A DNA stretch of 64,000 nt from Brevibacillus sp042683565 (GTDB lineage: Bacteria > Bacillota > Bacilli > Brevibacillales > Brevibacillaceae): the NCBI RefSeq assembly GCF_042683565.1, contig NZ_JBHUJW010000011.1:1-64000 (forward strand), in the 5' to 3' direction. Shown piece after piece: positions 1 to 7,882 of this stretch; the stretch's first letter is position 1, and each line of letters begins with the position of its first letter. The notes below the pieces were generated by a model. It was not told the origin of the DNA. It saw only the letters and a list, made by a program, of their open reading frames with translations, and ran no database searches. Made by a program: the position numbers and the translations under genes.

Positions 1-290
1 GGCGGGATACCGTTCCATTCCACTGTCCATGTAAGCCCGCAACTCGCACAGCGCTGGCGAAACACGGGAACGGATACCCAGACGGTCCCCCAAGAAGGAA
101 CGAAACGATGACGAAGAATGCGCCGTCCAGGACGGGCATGGTTGGTACTGGCTCGGAGGCAGATCGGACAAAGATAACAAGCAGAATTCGGTTCCAGAAC
201 AGCGATCCAATCCGTTTCCGTTGTTTTTTCCCAATGAGTGATATGGAATGATGGAAGTCTGACAAGGTCTGTGCTAAAATCAAGGCACAA
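1..290 (-). CDS. ISL3-family transposase, N-terminal part (runs off left edge)
   Basis: On the minus strand an open frame starts at a TTG (288-290), preceded by an AAGGAGGG ribosome binding site about 8 nt away, and stays open to the window edge. The protein begins MCLDFSTDLVRLPSFHI and then shows a zinc-ribbon pattern: CPIC, a basic HARPGRR stretch, a VWVSVPV strand, and RCASCGLTW. This C-x2-C / C-x2-C arrangement ahead of a basic strand is typical of the N-terminus of ISL3-type transposases; the HTH and DDE domains would lie beyond the edge. The element's right end must lie between about 300 and 400, but I could not define an inverted repeat without the other end. Whether the gene is intact cannot be judged. 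Confidence 0.7.
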   Translation of the reverse strand, partial: MCLDFSTDLVRLPSFHITHWEKTTETDWIAVLEPNSACYLCPICLRASTNHARPGRRILRHRFVPSWGTVWVSVPVFRQRCASCGLTWTVEWNGIP

Positions 291-499
291 CGCAGATTCC
301 CTCCTTTTCAGTGGTTGTCTCGACAACTCCCACGATAGAGGAACATCTGCGTTTTTTCAATGTCTAGCACGGGTTATGGTGATGAATCAAAATAACTATA
401 AGGAAAGAATTAAGGAAATTAAGAACAATCACAGATGAAACAGTGATTCCGATTACTTCAAGTCAACTTGCTAATCCAACTAGTAATGAATTTTTCTGA

Positions 500-721
500 T
501 TAAAATATACCTCTATCCTTCGAAACCACTATACCTACTTAAACCACTTTTGTAGACAGCTTTCGAGCTTGTCTGCAAGAAAAGAAGGTATCACTGGAAT
601 TTTGGCGAAATATTCCGAGATGCGAAGATTGTTAGGCGTATATGGTAAGGAGGTAGTGGAAATTGAAATTGACAAGAGAAGATTTCTATTGTGGAGCTTT
701 TTTGTCATATCTACTCAATAA
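500..721 (+). pseudogene. Broken ORF overlapping the next gene
   Basis: A 73-codon open frame (LKYTSILRNHY... to ...FFVISTQ) runs from just after an in-frame TGA at 497-499 to a TAA at 719-721. The same frame is open for about 40 codons before that TGA (…TITDETVIPITSSQLANPTSN…), so the two pieces read like one gene interrupted by a nonsense codon. Its last 59 bp overlap the start of the following gene in another frame, and that gene's ribosome binding site lies inside it, as in translationally coupled pairs. I do not recognise the family. It could also be chance open frame in AT-rich DNA. Confidence 0.3.
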
Positions 722-1205
722 CGGTATCGTTCCAGCATTATTTGAAGATCGAAAAGACTTAAACAGAAAAGTATATGACTTTACCACTGATAAAGGCGAT
801 TTCCGAGTGTATGTAAAGTGCAGTGAAAACCCATCGAGCGAGAGCGATACTCATAATAGTGCAATATGGAATTTTCCGTTTACCGAAAGTCAAATTGATG
901 AAATAAAAAGTCTGATTTATGAACGGAAACAGTTCTATTTCGCATTCGTTTGTGGAAGATCTGAGTTAAATAAAAGTAGGATAGCAGTTGTACCCGATAG
1001 TATCGTATTACAGTGCATTGATATAAATAGAACCAGCAAATATAAGTCACAAAGTGTAAAAGTTAAATTGGCTAAGGGAGAATGGAACTTCAGTATCTAT
1101 GGAACCGCTAGAGCCGATAAAGATAAAGCTACTGGTCAGGATACCACATTTAAGGTAAGGGTTAAAAATATTGATGATCTCTTTGCTAAAGATAATTCTG
1201 CATGA
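663..1205 (+). CDS. Hypothetical accessory protein, 180 aa
   Basis: The gene starts at a TTG, 8 nt after a near-perfect AAGGAGGT site (647-654); this chooses TTG over internal ATGs. The protein is soluble, has no signal peptide or membrane segment, and is rich in charged residues. It begins MKLTREDFYCGAFLSYLLN, with an acidic/aromatic N-terminal helix, followed by alternating strands (FRVYVKCSE, FYFAFVCGR, SRIAVVPDS). A helix, a strand with acid, then a VYVK strand is the order seen in PD-(D/E)XK nuclease folds, but the catalytic spacing is not convincing, so function stays open. It is AT-rich compared with the chromosome and sits between transposon remnants, suggesting horizontal transfer. 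An IS256-type element lies 27 bp after its stop. Confidence 0.65.
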   Translation: MKLTREDFYCGAFLSYLLNNGIVPALFEDRKDLNRKVYDFTTDKGDFRVYVKCSENPSSESDTHNSAIWNFPFTESQIDEIKSLIYERKQFYFAFVCGRSELNKSRIAVVPDSIVLQCIDINRTSKYKSQSVKVKLAKGEWNFSIYGTARADKDKATGQDTTFKVRVKNIDDLFAKDNSA

Positions 1206-1231
1206 AACCCTATAAGGGGTACGTCAAAGCC

Positions 1232-1257
1232 GGGACTGTAAAATATTCTGTGTAAAC
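1232..1257 (+). repeat. Left terminal inverted repeat of the IS256 element
   Basis: Pairs with 2546-2571 at about 20 of 26 positions; the inner TGTGTAAAC and the TATT blocks are identical. Confidence 0.8.
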
Positions 1258-1307
1258 TCTCAAAACCTATTACAGTAAGAGAAAGGTTGTTTGAGAGGAT
1301 GACACCC

Positions 1308-2528
1308 ATGGTGAGATTTAGTAAGGAACAAGTGAAGGCGTTTGTGAAGGAAAACAACCTCAAGACGATGGACGATGTGCAGTCGGCACTAAAGGAACTG
1401 TTTGCAGAAACGCTGCAGTCGATGCTAGAGGCGGAGCTTGACACGGAACTCGGCTATGAAAAGCACGATGTGAAGCGAAAGAAAACAACAAACAGCCGTA
1501 ACGGGAAGACAAAGAAGACGGTGACAAGCGAATACGGCGAGGTAGAGATCGCGGTGCCACGTGACCGTAATGGCGAATTTGAGCCCGTTATCGTGAAAAA
1601 GCATCCGTCTACCGTTACCGGCATTGAGGACCAAATTATCGCCATGTATGCCAAAGGTGTCAGCACACGGGATATTCAGGACCATCTGAACCATCTGTAT
1701 GGAATTGACGTTTCTCCTACCATGATCTCCAATGTGACGAATAAGATCGTGCCACTCATCAAAGAATGGCAGAACCGCCCCCTACAAAGCATCTATGCGG
1801 TTGTATTTATGGACGCCATTCACTACAAAGTCAAGCAAGACGGTGCGATTGTAAACAAAGCGGCTTATATGGTCATTGGCATTGATTTGGACGGCAACAA
1901 GGACGTATTAGGCATGTGGATTGGAGAGAATGAATCCGCAAAGTTCTGGCTGAGCGTACTGAACGATTTACGGAACCGTGGGGTTCAGGACATTCTCATC
2001 ACCTGCGTGGATAACCTAACGGGCTTCTCTCAGGCCATCTCCGCCTGCTATCCGAATACGGAGATTCAAAAGTGCATCATTCATCAAATCCGCAACTCGA
2101 CCCGTTATGTTTCTTACAAGGATCTCAAGAAAGTGACGGCGGATTTAAAGCCAATCTACCAAGCGGCAACAGAAGAAGCTGCCTTACTGGAATTGGATCG
2201 CTTCGAGGAAACATGGGGCAACCAATATCCCCTCATCGTTCGCTCTTGGCGTACCAACTGGGACGAACTAGCTACTTTTTTCAAGTATCCACCAGAGATT
2301 CGTAAATTGATCTATACGACCAATATGATTGAGAGTTACCATCGGCAACTCCGGAAGGTGACGAAGGGCAAGAGCATTTTCCCCACCGATGAAGCCCTGC
2401 TCAAAATGCTCTATTTGGCTACCATGGACGTCACCAGGAAGTGGACGGGACGAGTGCAGAACTGGGGGCAAATGCTCCTCCAGCTCTCCGTTTTCTTCCC
2501 GGATCGGATCGGTCAATACTTACGCTAG
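1308..2528 (+). CDS. IS256-family transposase (mutator type)
   Basis: The protein is 406 residues from the ATG at 1308, which has a GAGAGGA site 8 nt upstream; a longer in-frame start at 1287 has none. Length is right for IS256 transposases (about 390-410). The N-terminal third is the mutator-type DNA-binding part, with TSEYGEVEIAVPRDRNGEFE and HPSTVTGIEDQIIAMYAKG blocks. The DDE catalytic core is visible: first Asp in YAVVFMDAIHYKVK, second Asp in ILITCVDNLTGF, an IHQIRNS motif with conserved His, and the Glu in TTNMIESYHRQLRK. No frameshift or stop is present, so the enzyme appears active. Confidence 0.95.
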   Translation: MVRFSKEQVKAFVKENNLKTMDDVQSALKELFAETLQSMLEAELDTELGYEKHDVKRKKTTNSRNGKTKKTVTSEYGEVEIAVPRDRNGEFEPVIVKKHPSTVTGIEDQIIAMYAKGVSTRDIQDHLNHLYGIDVSPTMISNVTNKIVPLIKEWQNRPLQSIYAVVFMDAIHYKVKQDGAIVNKAAYMVIGIDLDGNKDVLGMWIGENESAKFWLSVLNDLRNRGVQDILITCVDNLTGFSQAISACYPNTEIQKCIIHQIRNSTRYVSYKDLKKVTADLKPIYQAATEEAALLELDRFEETWGNQYPLIVRSWRTNWDELATFFKYPPEIRKLIYTTNMIESYHRQLRKVTKGKSIFPTDEALLKMLYLATMDVTRKWTGRVQNWGQMLLQLSVFFPDRIGQYLR

Positions 2529-2545
2529 TTTTTTATTCCAAAAGG

Positions 2546-2571
2546 GTTTACACAAAATACTGGACAGACCT
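2546..2571 (-). repeat. Right terminal inverted repeat of the IS256 element
   Basis: Reverse complement matches 1232-1257 with the same TATT.TGTGTAAAC core and outer GG.CTGT. It lies 18 bp after the transposase stop codon. Confidence 0.8.
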
Positions 2572-2605
2572 GTGAGGTGCGGATAACTAGGCTTCTTTAT
2601 CTAAT

Positions 2606-2901
2606 TTATTACGCAACAGCGGCGAGCGAACTGTGACGCTTACTGTCGCTCAACTGCCCGGGCACACCCACTTTGCCATGTGTGCGATCAGGCAGACGTA
2701 AATAGTCCAGATGGAGCGATTTGGGCAAACGTAGCAAACGAACGCGGATTGCCCAATCCTTACTCCAAGGAAATCAATGCTCAGATGGCCCCTTCCGCAT
2801 TGATGGAAGCAGGAGGCAGCCAGCCGCACAACAACATGCAACCGTATCAATGTGCTAACTTTATGATCGCATTGGATGGGATTTTTCCATCCTCCATCTA
2901 A
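2606..2901 (+). pseudogene. Phage tail-collar / microcystin-dependent-protein (Mdp) remnant
   Basis: The C-terminal signature of the Mdp/tail-collar family is clear: VTLTVAQLPGHTHF (2627-2674), then, after a frame change near 2675-2680, a glycine/asparagine-rich stretch ending SQPHNNMQPYQCANFMIALDGIF and stop at 2899-2901. PHNNMQPY..(V/A)NF.IAL.GIFPS is diagnostic of these phage-type receptor-binding or adhesin tips. The conserved PGHTH loop and the C-terminus lie in different frames, and no 5' part exists, so it is a relic. It lies directly beside the IS256 right end. Confidence 0.75.
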
Positions 2902-3152
2902 CGGGAAGAGCCAGTCGGCAAGTTCGGTTGACTATTTTCCTATTCGTATTGACCAACCATAACATAAACATGGCTGCTCAAGTACATAGGGTCTGCTGAA
3001 TAGATTAAAAATCCAGTAACCACAAGGATTTTGTTTCGTTTTTATCGAAATCATGTGCAAGGAAATCAACAATTTCCCCTCAAATTCTTTGCACATGGTG
3101 CTGATCGGGATGTACTCATCCGTCTCTCATCGTGAAAACCAATTGCTTCTTC
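2902..3152. other. Decayed DNA between mobile-element remnants
   Basis: AT-rich sequence with no supported gene. It probably contains degraded 5' transposase sequence: the frame of the IS5 remnant is open from about 3053, but that part has no recognisable motif. Confidence 0.4.
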
Positions 3153-3481
3153 CGGTCGACCAGATTTACCGTACGCGGGAGAATCGAGCCTTCTGCAAGG
3201 CACATGACATTTGCTTGAGCGGTCCTACGCTTGGTCGTCCACCACAAGGCGAAGAGGCAGCGGAATAGCGGCTAGTCGAAAGGCAAGATGGGAGTGTACG
3301 CAATGCCATCGAAGGCAATTTCGGCGAGGGCAAGCGCAAGTATGGGATTGGCCGTATTCGAGCCCGACTTGCAACGATGAGCGAAGCCTTCATTGCGCTG
3401 CAACTGTTGGTGATGAACTTTGAGCGCAGGCTTCGAGTTCTTTTTTTCTCGTTGATGAAACAACTGTTTGTTGTGAGATGA
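3153..3481 (+). pseudogene. IS5-family transposase C-terminal remnant
   Basis: In one frame the sequence reads VDQIYRTRENRAFCK, LSGPTLGRPP, then an in-frame TAG (3266-3268), then RNAIEGNFGEGKRKYG, IGRIRARL, SEAFIALQLLVMNFERRL and a stop at 3479-3481. The Y-R-T-R-E-N-R block, the LGRPP block and the NAIEG.FGEGKR.YG block with the catalytic Glu are the typical end of IS5-group (IS1182-like) transposases. The N-terminal two thirds, including the first catalytic Asp residues, are not recognisable upstream. Confidence 0.8.
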
Positions 3482-3576
3482 CCAGACTTCCGAACACTTT
3501 TTGACGTCTATGAATCGTTCAGCATACCCTAAGTACAATCTCGGGATGCAGCATTACTACTAAAGGGGTTGGTTGT

Positions 3577-5037
3577 ATGCATCGCCGGTTGGTTTCCGAT
3601 TACTCCAACCAATTGCATCAATTATTGGTCTCCGTCTCAAGGCATTATTATTTTGGCAAAGACGGATATTTGAGATACCAGAACAAACCGTTGGACGTTG
3701 ATCTGAAAAACGCACTTAAATCACGTAAAGAACATCTCATTTACTATATATTGCGCGATCACTACAGCGGGACGTTTGCTTTTCGGATGGCTACGACGAG
3801 AAGGCCGCTTTCTCTCGCAGATTTCCTTTATTATGCCTGGAGCGGGGAGAAGCAGGAAGAAAAATTTATATACGGATTGCCGGACGCATTATTTGTACCG
3901 AAGACAGTTACAACCGACGGCTTGTTTGCCGCGTTGGAAAGTCTGGATATTATGCCGTTGCATCCACCAAGCGGCTTTGCTTCGGGTGTCAGAATCTTTC
4001 GGGATATAGAACAGCTGCTATCCTATTATTTGAGTGAAACAGTGGATCATACACTCGAAGGAGTGGACAAACTTCGTCTGAAAGTATGTCAATATTTGAT
4101 TGGTTCGAAGTTCAATACATGGAAAGAAAGCTTGCCAAAGGAGCATCATCCTCGGTCAATTCCGGACTATGATGATTTTACCCAGCATTTTATTACAATT
4201 GATACCGGCCTTTTCAAGATAGAGCAAGGTAAACATAGACGATACGACAAGACGGTGCTTGAATTGGAGCTTCCTTCGTTTGACAGAGAAAAGCTGGATC
4301 AGGCGCAGGAAATGATTTATGATGCATGGGACGAGATGAGTAGAAGCAAGCGTCTCTCGATGGCACGAAAAGCATTGGCTCTGTCGCCATACTGTGCAGA
4401 TGCCTATAATTTGTTAGCGGAACACAGTAAATCTTCGGAAGAACGAATGGAACTGTACGAGCGGGGGGTGAAGGTGGGGCGTCTAGCTTTAGGAGAATCG
4501 TTTTTTGAAAAGAATGTAGGTGAATTTTGGTGGCTTACCGAGACCAGACCATATATGAGGGCACTGACAGGACTGGCGGAATGCCTTTGGAATAATGGTC
4601 ACCGGCAAGATGCCATTGCGAACTGTCGTGAGTTGCTCCGATTGAATCCCAATGACAATCTGGGAATTCGCTATATACTGGTAAACTATTTGATAGCTGA
4701 GGAAATGAATAAAGAAGCTGACGAATTTCTGTCAGAGCATAAAGAGGCTACATGCTTTATGCTGTATAGCGAAGCCTTGCTTTCTTTCCGCTGCAAGAGT
4801 GTTAGCAAAGCCGCCGTATCGTTGCGTAAAGCTCTCGAATCGAATTCTTTTGTTCCCGCTTATTTACTAGGTGAGAAGCATATTCCATATATTAAACCTG
4901 ATGCTTACTCGCGAGGGAGTGAGGAGGAAGCGATTATTTACGCCTCATTCGCTCTTCATTCATGGAAAACAACACCCAGCGCGTTAGATTGGTTAGCTGA
5001 CCGAGCGAATCGTAAGCAGATGGGATGCAATTTGTAA
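3577..5037 (+). CDS. TPR protein with an integrase-core-like N-terminus
   Basis: 486 residues, ATG with an AAGGGG site upstream. Residues ~45-155 follow the order of an RNase H-fold integrase core: a strand ending in Asp (YYILRDHYSG), an FLYYAW helix, GLPDALFVP, a helix containing LESLDI, MPLHPPSGFASG and a helix RIFRDIEQ. The position where integrases carry their second Asp reads VPKT, so DDE catalysis is unlikely. The C-terminal half (about residues 250-480) is TPR-like: repeated A-x3-Y/C helices, FWWLTETRPYMRALTGLAECL, LRLNPNDNLGIRYIL, and KALESNSFVPAYLLGEK, a signature of ST7-like TPR proteins found alone in many bacteria. No signal peptide or TM segment. It is followed by a terminator, so it is probably monocistronic. 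The role is unknown; the surrounding mobile DNA suggests an acquired gene. Confidence 0.75.
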   Translation: MHRRLVSDYSNQLHQLLVSVSRHYYFGKDGYLRYQNKPLDVDLKNALKSRKEHLIYYILRDHYSGTFAFRMATTRRPLSLADFLYYAWSGEKQEEKFIYGLPDALFVPKTVTTDGLFAALESLDIMPLHPPSGFASGVRIFRDIEQLLSYYLSETVDHTLEGVDKLRLKVCQYLIGSKFNTWKESLPKEHHPRSIPDYDDFTQHFITIDTGLFKIEQGKHRRYDKTVLELELPSFDREKLDQAQEMIYDAWDEMSRSKRLSMARKALALSPYCADAYNLLAEHSKSSEERMELYERGVKVGRLALGESFFEKNVGEFWWLTETRPYMRALTGLAECLWNNGHRQDAIANCRELLRLNPNDNLGIRYILVNYLIAEEMNKEADEFLSEHKEATCFMLYSEALLSFRCKSVSKAAVSLRKALESNSFVPAYLLGEKHIPYIKPDAYSRGSEEEAIIYASFALHSWKTTPSALDWLADRANRKQMGCNL

Positions 5038-5135
5038 AGTATTAGTTGAACCAAGACAGGTGCAGTGCCGCAGCCTTTCAATGATTAGTTTGGAGTTTCT
5101 GTTGTTTTGATGCTGGGTTGGACGACGCGTATGCA

Positions 5136-5168
5136 AGAGAACGCCCTTTTTGCGGTGTTCTCTTTTTA
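5136..5168 (+). terminator. Terminator after the TPR gene
   Basis: 10-bp stem AGAGAACGCC / GGTGTTCTCT with one G·U, 8-nt loop, then TTTTT. Confidence 0.7.
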
Positions 5169-5317
5169 GATAGATACTATTCGACGGATTTTAATATGAA
5201 GTGCGACAGTTCGTTCATGAATGCTTTCGTCGCTCTTGATAGGCGTCCTGTGCGGGCGCCGTATTATGGCACGCATTCACAAGTTAATATGGAAGTTACT
5301 CGGAAGGATGTGAAATT

Positions 5318-5737
5318 TTGAATATTTCCCCTGTTACGACTTGGCATAATCAAGATCCCTTAAATCTTAGTGCCGAAGAATGGATAGGCCTTCTCAAAGA
5401 TAAAGACATTTTTGATGAGATCGGCTTAAAGATGGTTGCTTTTGTTTTTGCTCAACCCAATTGTCAGTCGAGCGCGACGAAAATCGGTGAAGCATTAGGT
5501 GGAGTTACACAGCAACAGGTTACCGCTTGGAATCGTAGGATAGCCAAGAATATATACCAAAAGCTTTGTAAGGAGCCGCCATTAAATTGTAAGGGCGGCA
5601 ACCGTTATTGGAATGTATTATTTGATGGAGATGTTGATCGGGAGTTTGATGAGATGGGAAATTTCATCTGGAAACTAAGACCCTCTCTCGTTTCTGCCTT
5701 ACAGCAATTTCCTATTCGTGATGACGGAAATTTATAA
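5318..5737 (+). CDS. Hypothetical protein, 139 aa, restriction-associated-like
   Basis: TTG start, with GGAAGGA about 10 nt upstream. The soluble protein has an N-terminal helical half (LSAEEWIGLLKD, a helix-turn-helix-like IGEALGGVTQQQVTAWNRRI) and a C-terminal NRYWNVLFDGD ... GNFIWKLRPSLVSALQQ. The YWNV.F.G ... F.WKLRP.L..AL block recalls the region preceding the nuclease domain in some HNH or McrA-like restriction proteins, but no nuclease motif follows. This may be a stand-alone reader domain or a truncated gene. Composition is AT-rich like the rest of the left accessory zone. No downstream partner is present: the next gene is convergent. Confidence 0.55.
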   Translation: MNISPVTTWHNQDPLNLSAEEWIGLLKDKDIFDEIGLKMVAFVFAQPNCQSSATKIGEALGGVTQQQVTAWNRRIAKNIYQKLCKEPPLNCKGGNRYWNVLFDGDVDREFDEMGNFIWKLRPSLVSALQQFPIRDDGNL

Positions 5738-5842
5738 GATTTGATATTGAAGGGTTTTCCTAACCAAGGCAACATGCAACAGACCTGTTCCCTGGGAAAT
5801 ACATTACAAATCACAACATTTTTAGCCCGCAATAAACACCCG

Positions 5843-6172
5843 CTACCGAATCGGCTCCAGATACGTTATGGCCTTGCCCTTTTTGGCTGCATACTCAATT
5901 TCCCTTCTTGTGCTTTCACCAATGTATCCATTTACATTGATAACAAAAACTTCATCAGACATATCGATTTTATGGGAATGTAGCCATTCAAAGAGCTTGA
6001 CTTGTTCCGCAGTTACTTCGATATGATCGCTTTGCTCGAAAAAACCAAGGCTAAGCACAATTTTGCCTTCCAGTGTCAAATTAGCCTCCGCTTCACGGAA
6101 TTGTTTTTTGAACTTTGTTGAGCCGCAAAGTGTTACTACTCTTGGCTTGGTGTTTGGCAAAAAGTCGTTCAT
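5843..6172 (-). CDS. Nucleoside 2-deoxyribosyltransferase-like (SLOG/DRHyd fold) protein
   Basis: 109 residues. The N-terminal strand and nucleotide-binding turn VVTLCGSTKF, the middle IDMSDEVFVINVNGYIGES, and the end TRREIEYAAKKGKAITYL match the small Rossmann-like family that includes nucleoside 2-deoxyribosyltransferases and 5'-phosphate N-hydrolases. GES.R.EIEYA carries the usual catalytic Glu, and the D of DEVFVIN is also conserved. Such proteins cleave or sense N-glycosidic nucleotides, and standalone copies are common in Bacillota and phages. It is transcribed away from the LacI-type gene and shares a 120-bp divergent upstream region with it. The substrate cannot be read from sequence. 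Confidence 0.7.
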   Translation of the reverse strand: MNDFLPNTKPRVVTLCGSTKFKKQFREAEANLTLEGKIVLSLGFFEQSDHIEVTAEQVKLFEWLHSHKIDMSDEVFVINVNGYIGESTRREIEYAAKKGKAITYLEPIR

Positions 6173-6269
6173 AGAGACCCTCCTGTTCTATAGATCTTCT
6201 CTCCATTATGAAACCACACTCAGCAAGTAAAATTGCAATTGTTCTACATTTCATATAAATTAAAAGTAA

Positions 6270-6284
6270 CGAAACGTTTTTTCG
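6270..6284. promoter_or_regulatory. Imperfect LacI-type operator before its own gene
   Basis: CGAAACGTTTTTTCG, an imperfect copy of the CGAAACGTTTCG palindrome found twice upstream of the catabolic operon. It lies 12 bp before the regulator's ATG, a position that suggests autorepression. Confidence 0.55.
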
Positions 6285-6296
6285 TGGAGGGTTCAA

Positions 6297-7313
6297 ATGG
6301 CTACGATGAAGGACATTTCCAAAATGGCGAATGTTTCACTTTCGACCGTTTCGGCCGTCATTAATCAGTCTGCATATGTAAGTCCGGAACTTACGAAGAG
6401 AGTGATGCAGGCGATTGAGGAACTGAATTATCGACCAAATGCAGTAGCACGGAGCCTGAAAAAGAAGTCCACGAATACGATTGGTTTCATTGTAACAGAT
6501 ATATTGAATCCCTTTTACCCGCCGATGATTAAAGGGATTGAAGATGTGGCCTTTCATAGTAACTTCAATGTAATTTTATGTAATATATCAAATGAGCGAA
6601 ATCGGATTAAGGCTTATTTAGAGCTCATGGTCGAAAAACAGGTCGATGGACTTCTTTTGGCGAATATTGCTACAGCGAAGGATTTAAGCGAAATTGAAAA
6701 AACAGGATTAAAATATGTGCTAATCAATCGAAAGCCACCCGGCTACGATAAAAATTTCGTAGGAATTAACAATCCGCTCAGTTCGGAATTAGCCGTCAAT
6801 CATCTGGTTTCTCTAGGGTACAAAAAAATTGCGTTTTTTGGCGGCAATCTGGAAATCAACACGGCAAGGGAAAGAAGAGATGGATTTATTACCTGTATGA
6901 CGCAACATGGGTTAGAGGTGGACCCCAAGCTTGTGTTTGAAGGGGAATACTCTTTGGAGTCGGGATATGAGAATGTAAAAAGAATGCTCGAACAAGTAAA
7001 AGAGCTGCCGGAGGCGATCTGCGCTGTAAGCGATATAGTCGCGTTCGGGGTGATCAAGGGGTTGAGAGAATCGGGGATTCGTGTACCGGAGGATATTGCC
7101 GTTATCGGAAATGATAACAGTTCCTTTTCAGAAAATTTCCTGGTCCCCCTGTCCAGTGTCGATCACTCAACATATGACATGGGGAAATTGTCGATGGAAT
7201 TGCTGTTACAGTTGATACAGGAAAAGAAACAGACGGCGGCGAGACAAATTATCCTCACTCCATCCCTGGTAATTCGTGAAAGCTGCGGAGCGCAAAAACG
7301 AAAGGGTGTCTAA
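6297..7313 (+). CDS. LacI-family transcriptional regulator
   Basis: 338 residues with a GGAGG site. An N-terminal LacI helix-turn-helix (ATMKDISKMANVSLSTVS, then RPNAVARSLKKKST hinge) is followed by a periplasmic-binding-protein-like sensor domain: TIGFIVTDILNPFYPPMIKGIE, DGLLLANIAT, HLVSLGYKKIAFFGG, AVSDIVAFGVIKGLRESG, VPEDIAVIGNDNSSFS, and LTPSLVIRESCG at the end. The protein presumably represses the BKACE/GntP operon that starts 570 bp downstream, since perfect palindromic sites typical of LacI proteins overlap that promoter, and an imperfect one precedes its own gene. The effector is unknown, probably the imported acid or an intermediate of its breakdown. Confidence 0.9.
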   Translation: MATMKDISKMANVSLSTVSAVINQSAYVSPELTKRVMQAIEELNYRPNAVARSLKKKSTNTIGFIVTDILNPFYPPMIKGIEDVAFHSNFNVILCNISNERNRIKAYLELMVEKQVDGLLLANIATAKDLSEIEKTGLKYVLINRKPPGYDKNFVGINNPLSSELAVNHLVSLGYKKIAFFGGNLEINTARERRDGFITCMTQHGLEVDPKLVFEGEYSLESGYENVKRMLEQVKELPEAICAVSDIVAFGVIKGLRESGIRVPEDIAVIGNDNSSFSENFLVPLSSVDHSTYDMGKLSMELLLQLIQEKKQTAARQIILTPSLVIRESCGAQKRKGV

Positions 7314-7352
7314 AAAGCAAAGGGTAGATCCATATACAGAAGTTGTATTTTC

Positions 7353-7404
7353 GGAAACCATTTTCACTTTCATCAAGAAAGCGAAAATGGTTTTCTTTTT
7401 TTGC
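7353..7404 (+). terminator. Terminator after the LacI-type gene
   Basis: Long stem (GAAACCATTTTC.CTTTC / GAAAG.GAAAATGGTTTTC) with a short loop, followed by CTTTTTTT. Confidence 0.85.
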
Positions 7405-7459
7405 TCATACAGGTAAAGTAGTGAATTTGAAAAATTATAAAAATTTTCAGAGGAAATGG

Positions 7460-7488
7460 TTGATTTTGTATGTAGCGCTCATTATAAT
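7460..7488 (+). promoter_or_regulatory. Sigma-A promoter of the catabolic operon
   Basis: TTGATT (7460-7465), 17-bp spacer, TATAAT (7483-7488). The first operator starts 16 bp after the -10 box, so a bound repressor would cover the transcription start region. Confidence 0.8.
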
Positions 7489-7503
7489 GAGAATCACGAA
7501 TGG

Positions 7504-7515
7504 CGAAACGTTTCG
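7504..7515. promoter_or_regulatory. LacI-family operator O1
   Basis: Perfect 12-bp palindrome CGAAACGTTTCG immediately after the promoter's -10 box. Confidence 0.8.
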
Positions 7516-7640
7516 ATAGATGGGTAATGGATCAGCAGATCGAATTGGTGTAAAAACGGTTGAAATCGGTAATAACCGTTGCTTTTCAAAGGTGATAGAA
7601 AGAGTTTGATGGAATTTCACTACGATTTTCCATGAATATT

Positions 7641-7656
7641 ATCGAAACGTTTCGAT
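7641..7656. promoter_or_regulatory. LacI-family operator O2
   Basis: Perfect 16-bp palindrome ATCGAAACGTTTCGAT centred 139 bp after O1 and about 235 bp before the first gene. Two sites at this distance would allow looping by a dimer of dimers. Confidence 0.8.
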
Positions 7657-7882
7657 TATAAATGGTAAAGCAATAACGAAAGTCTGGCAGCATGATGGCA
7701 ATCTTCTGGTTCATGAGATTGCCCCATCTTTCCGGGGGGATTCTCAGGGGGGATTCAAGGAATGGACACTCCGGGATGTCTCCGGCGCACTCGCCGACCG
7801 CTCCCCTTGACCAGGCCGCGTGCAAGCGGGAAGTCCCTTATGAACCAGCTTTCCCAAAATTACGATACGAGGAGGAAATTCG
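7657..7882. other. Long untranslated leader of the catabolic operon
   Basis: About 225 bp between O2 and the first start codon. It contains a GC-rich purine/pyrimidine stretch (7727-7830) unlike the AT-rich promoter, but I find no gene, riboswitch core or terminator in it. Confidence 0.4.

Larger units (their letters stand above)
1232..2571 (+). mobile_element. Complete IS256-family insertion sequence
   Basis: About 1.34 kb bounded by imperfect 26-bp terminal inverted repeats. The left end (1232-1257) and the reverse complement of the right end (2546-2571) share the core TATT(C/T)TGTGTAAAC and an outer GG.CTGT block. One transposase gene fills the element. IS256 members normally duplicate 8-9 bp of target; no perfect direct repeat is visible in the flanks (…GTCAAAGCC / GTGAGGTGC…). 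The element may therefore be old, or the flanks may have rearranged. Confidence 0.85.

Noticed and set aside
1206..1231. Short palindrome ACCCTATAAGGGGT beside the IS256 left end
   Set aside because: Stem of only 4-5 bp and no T tract; not a terminator or a clear target duplication.
5118..5321. 67-codon frame just before the 139-residue gene
   Set aside because: It spans the terminator hairpin and has no ribosome site or family resemblance.
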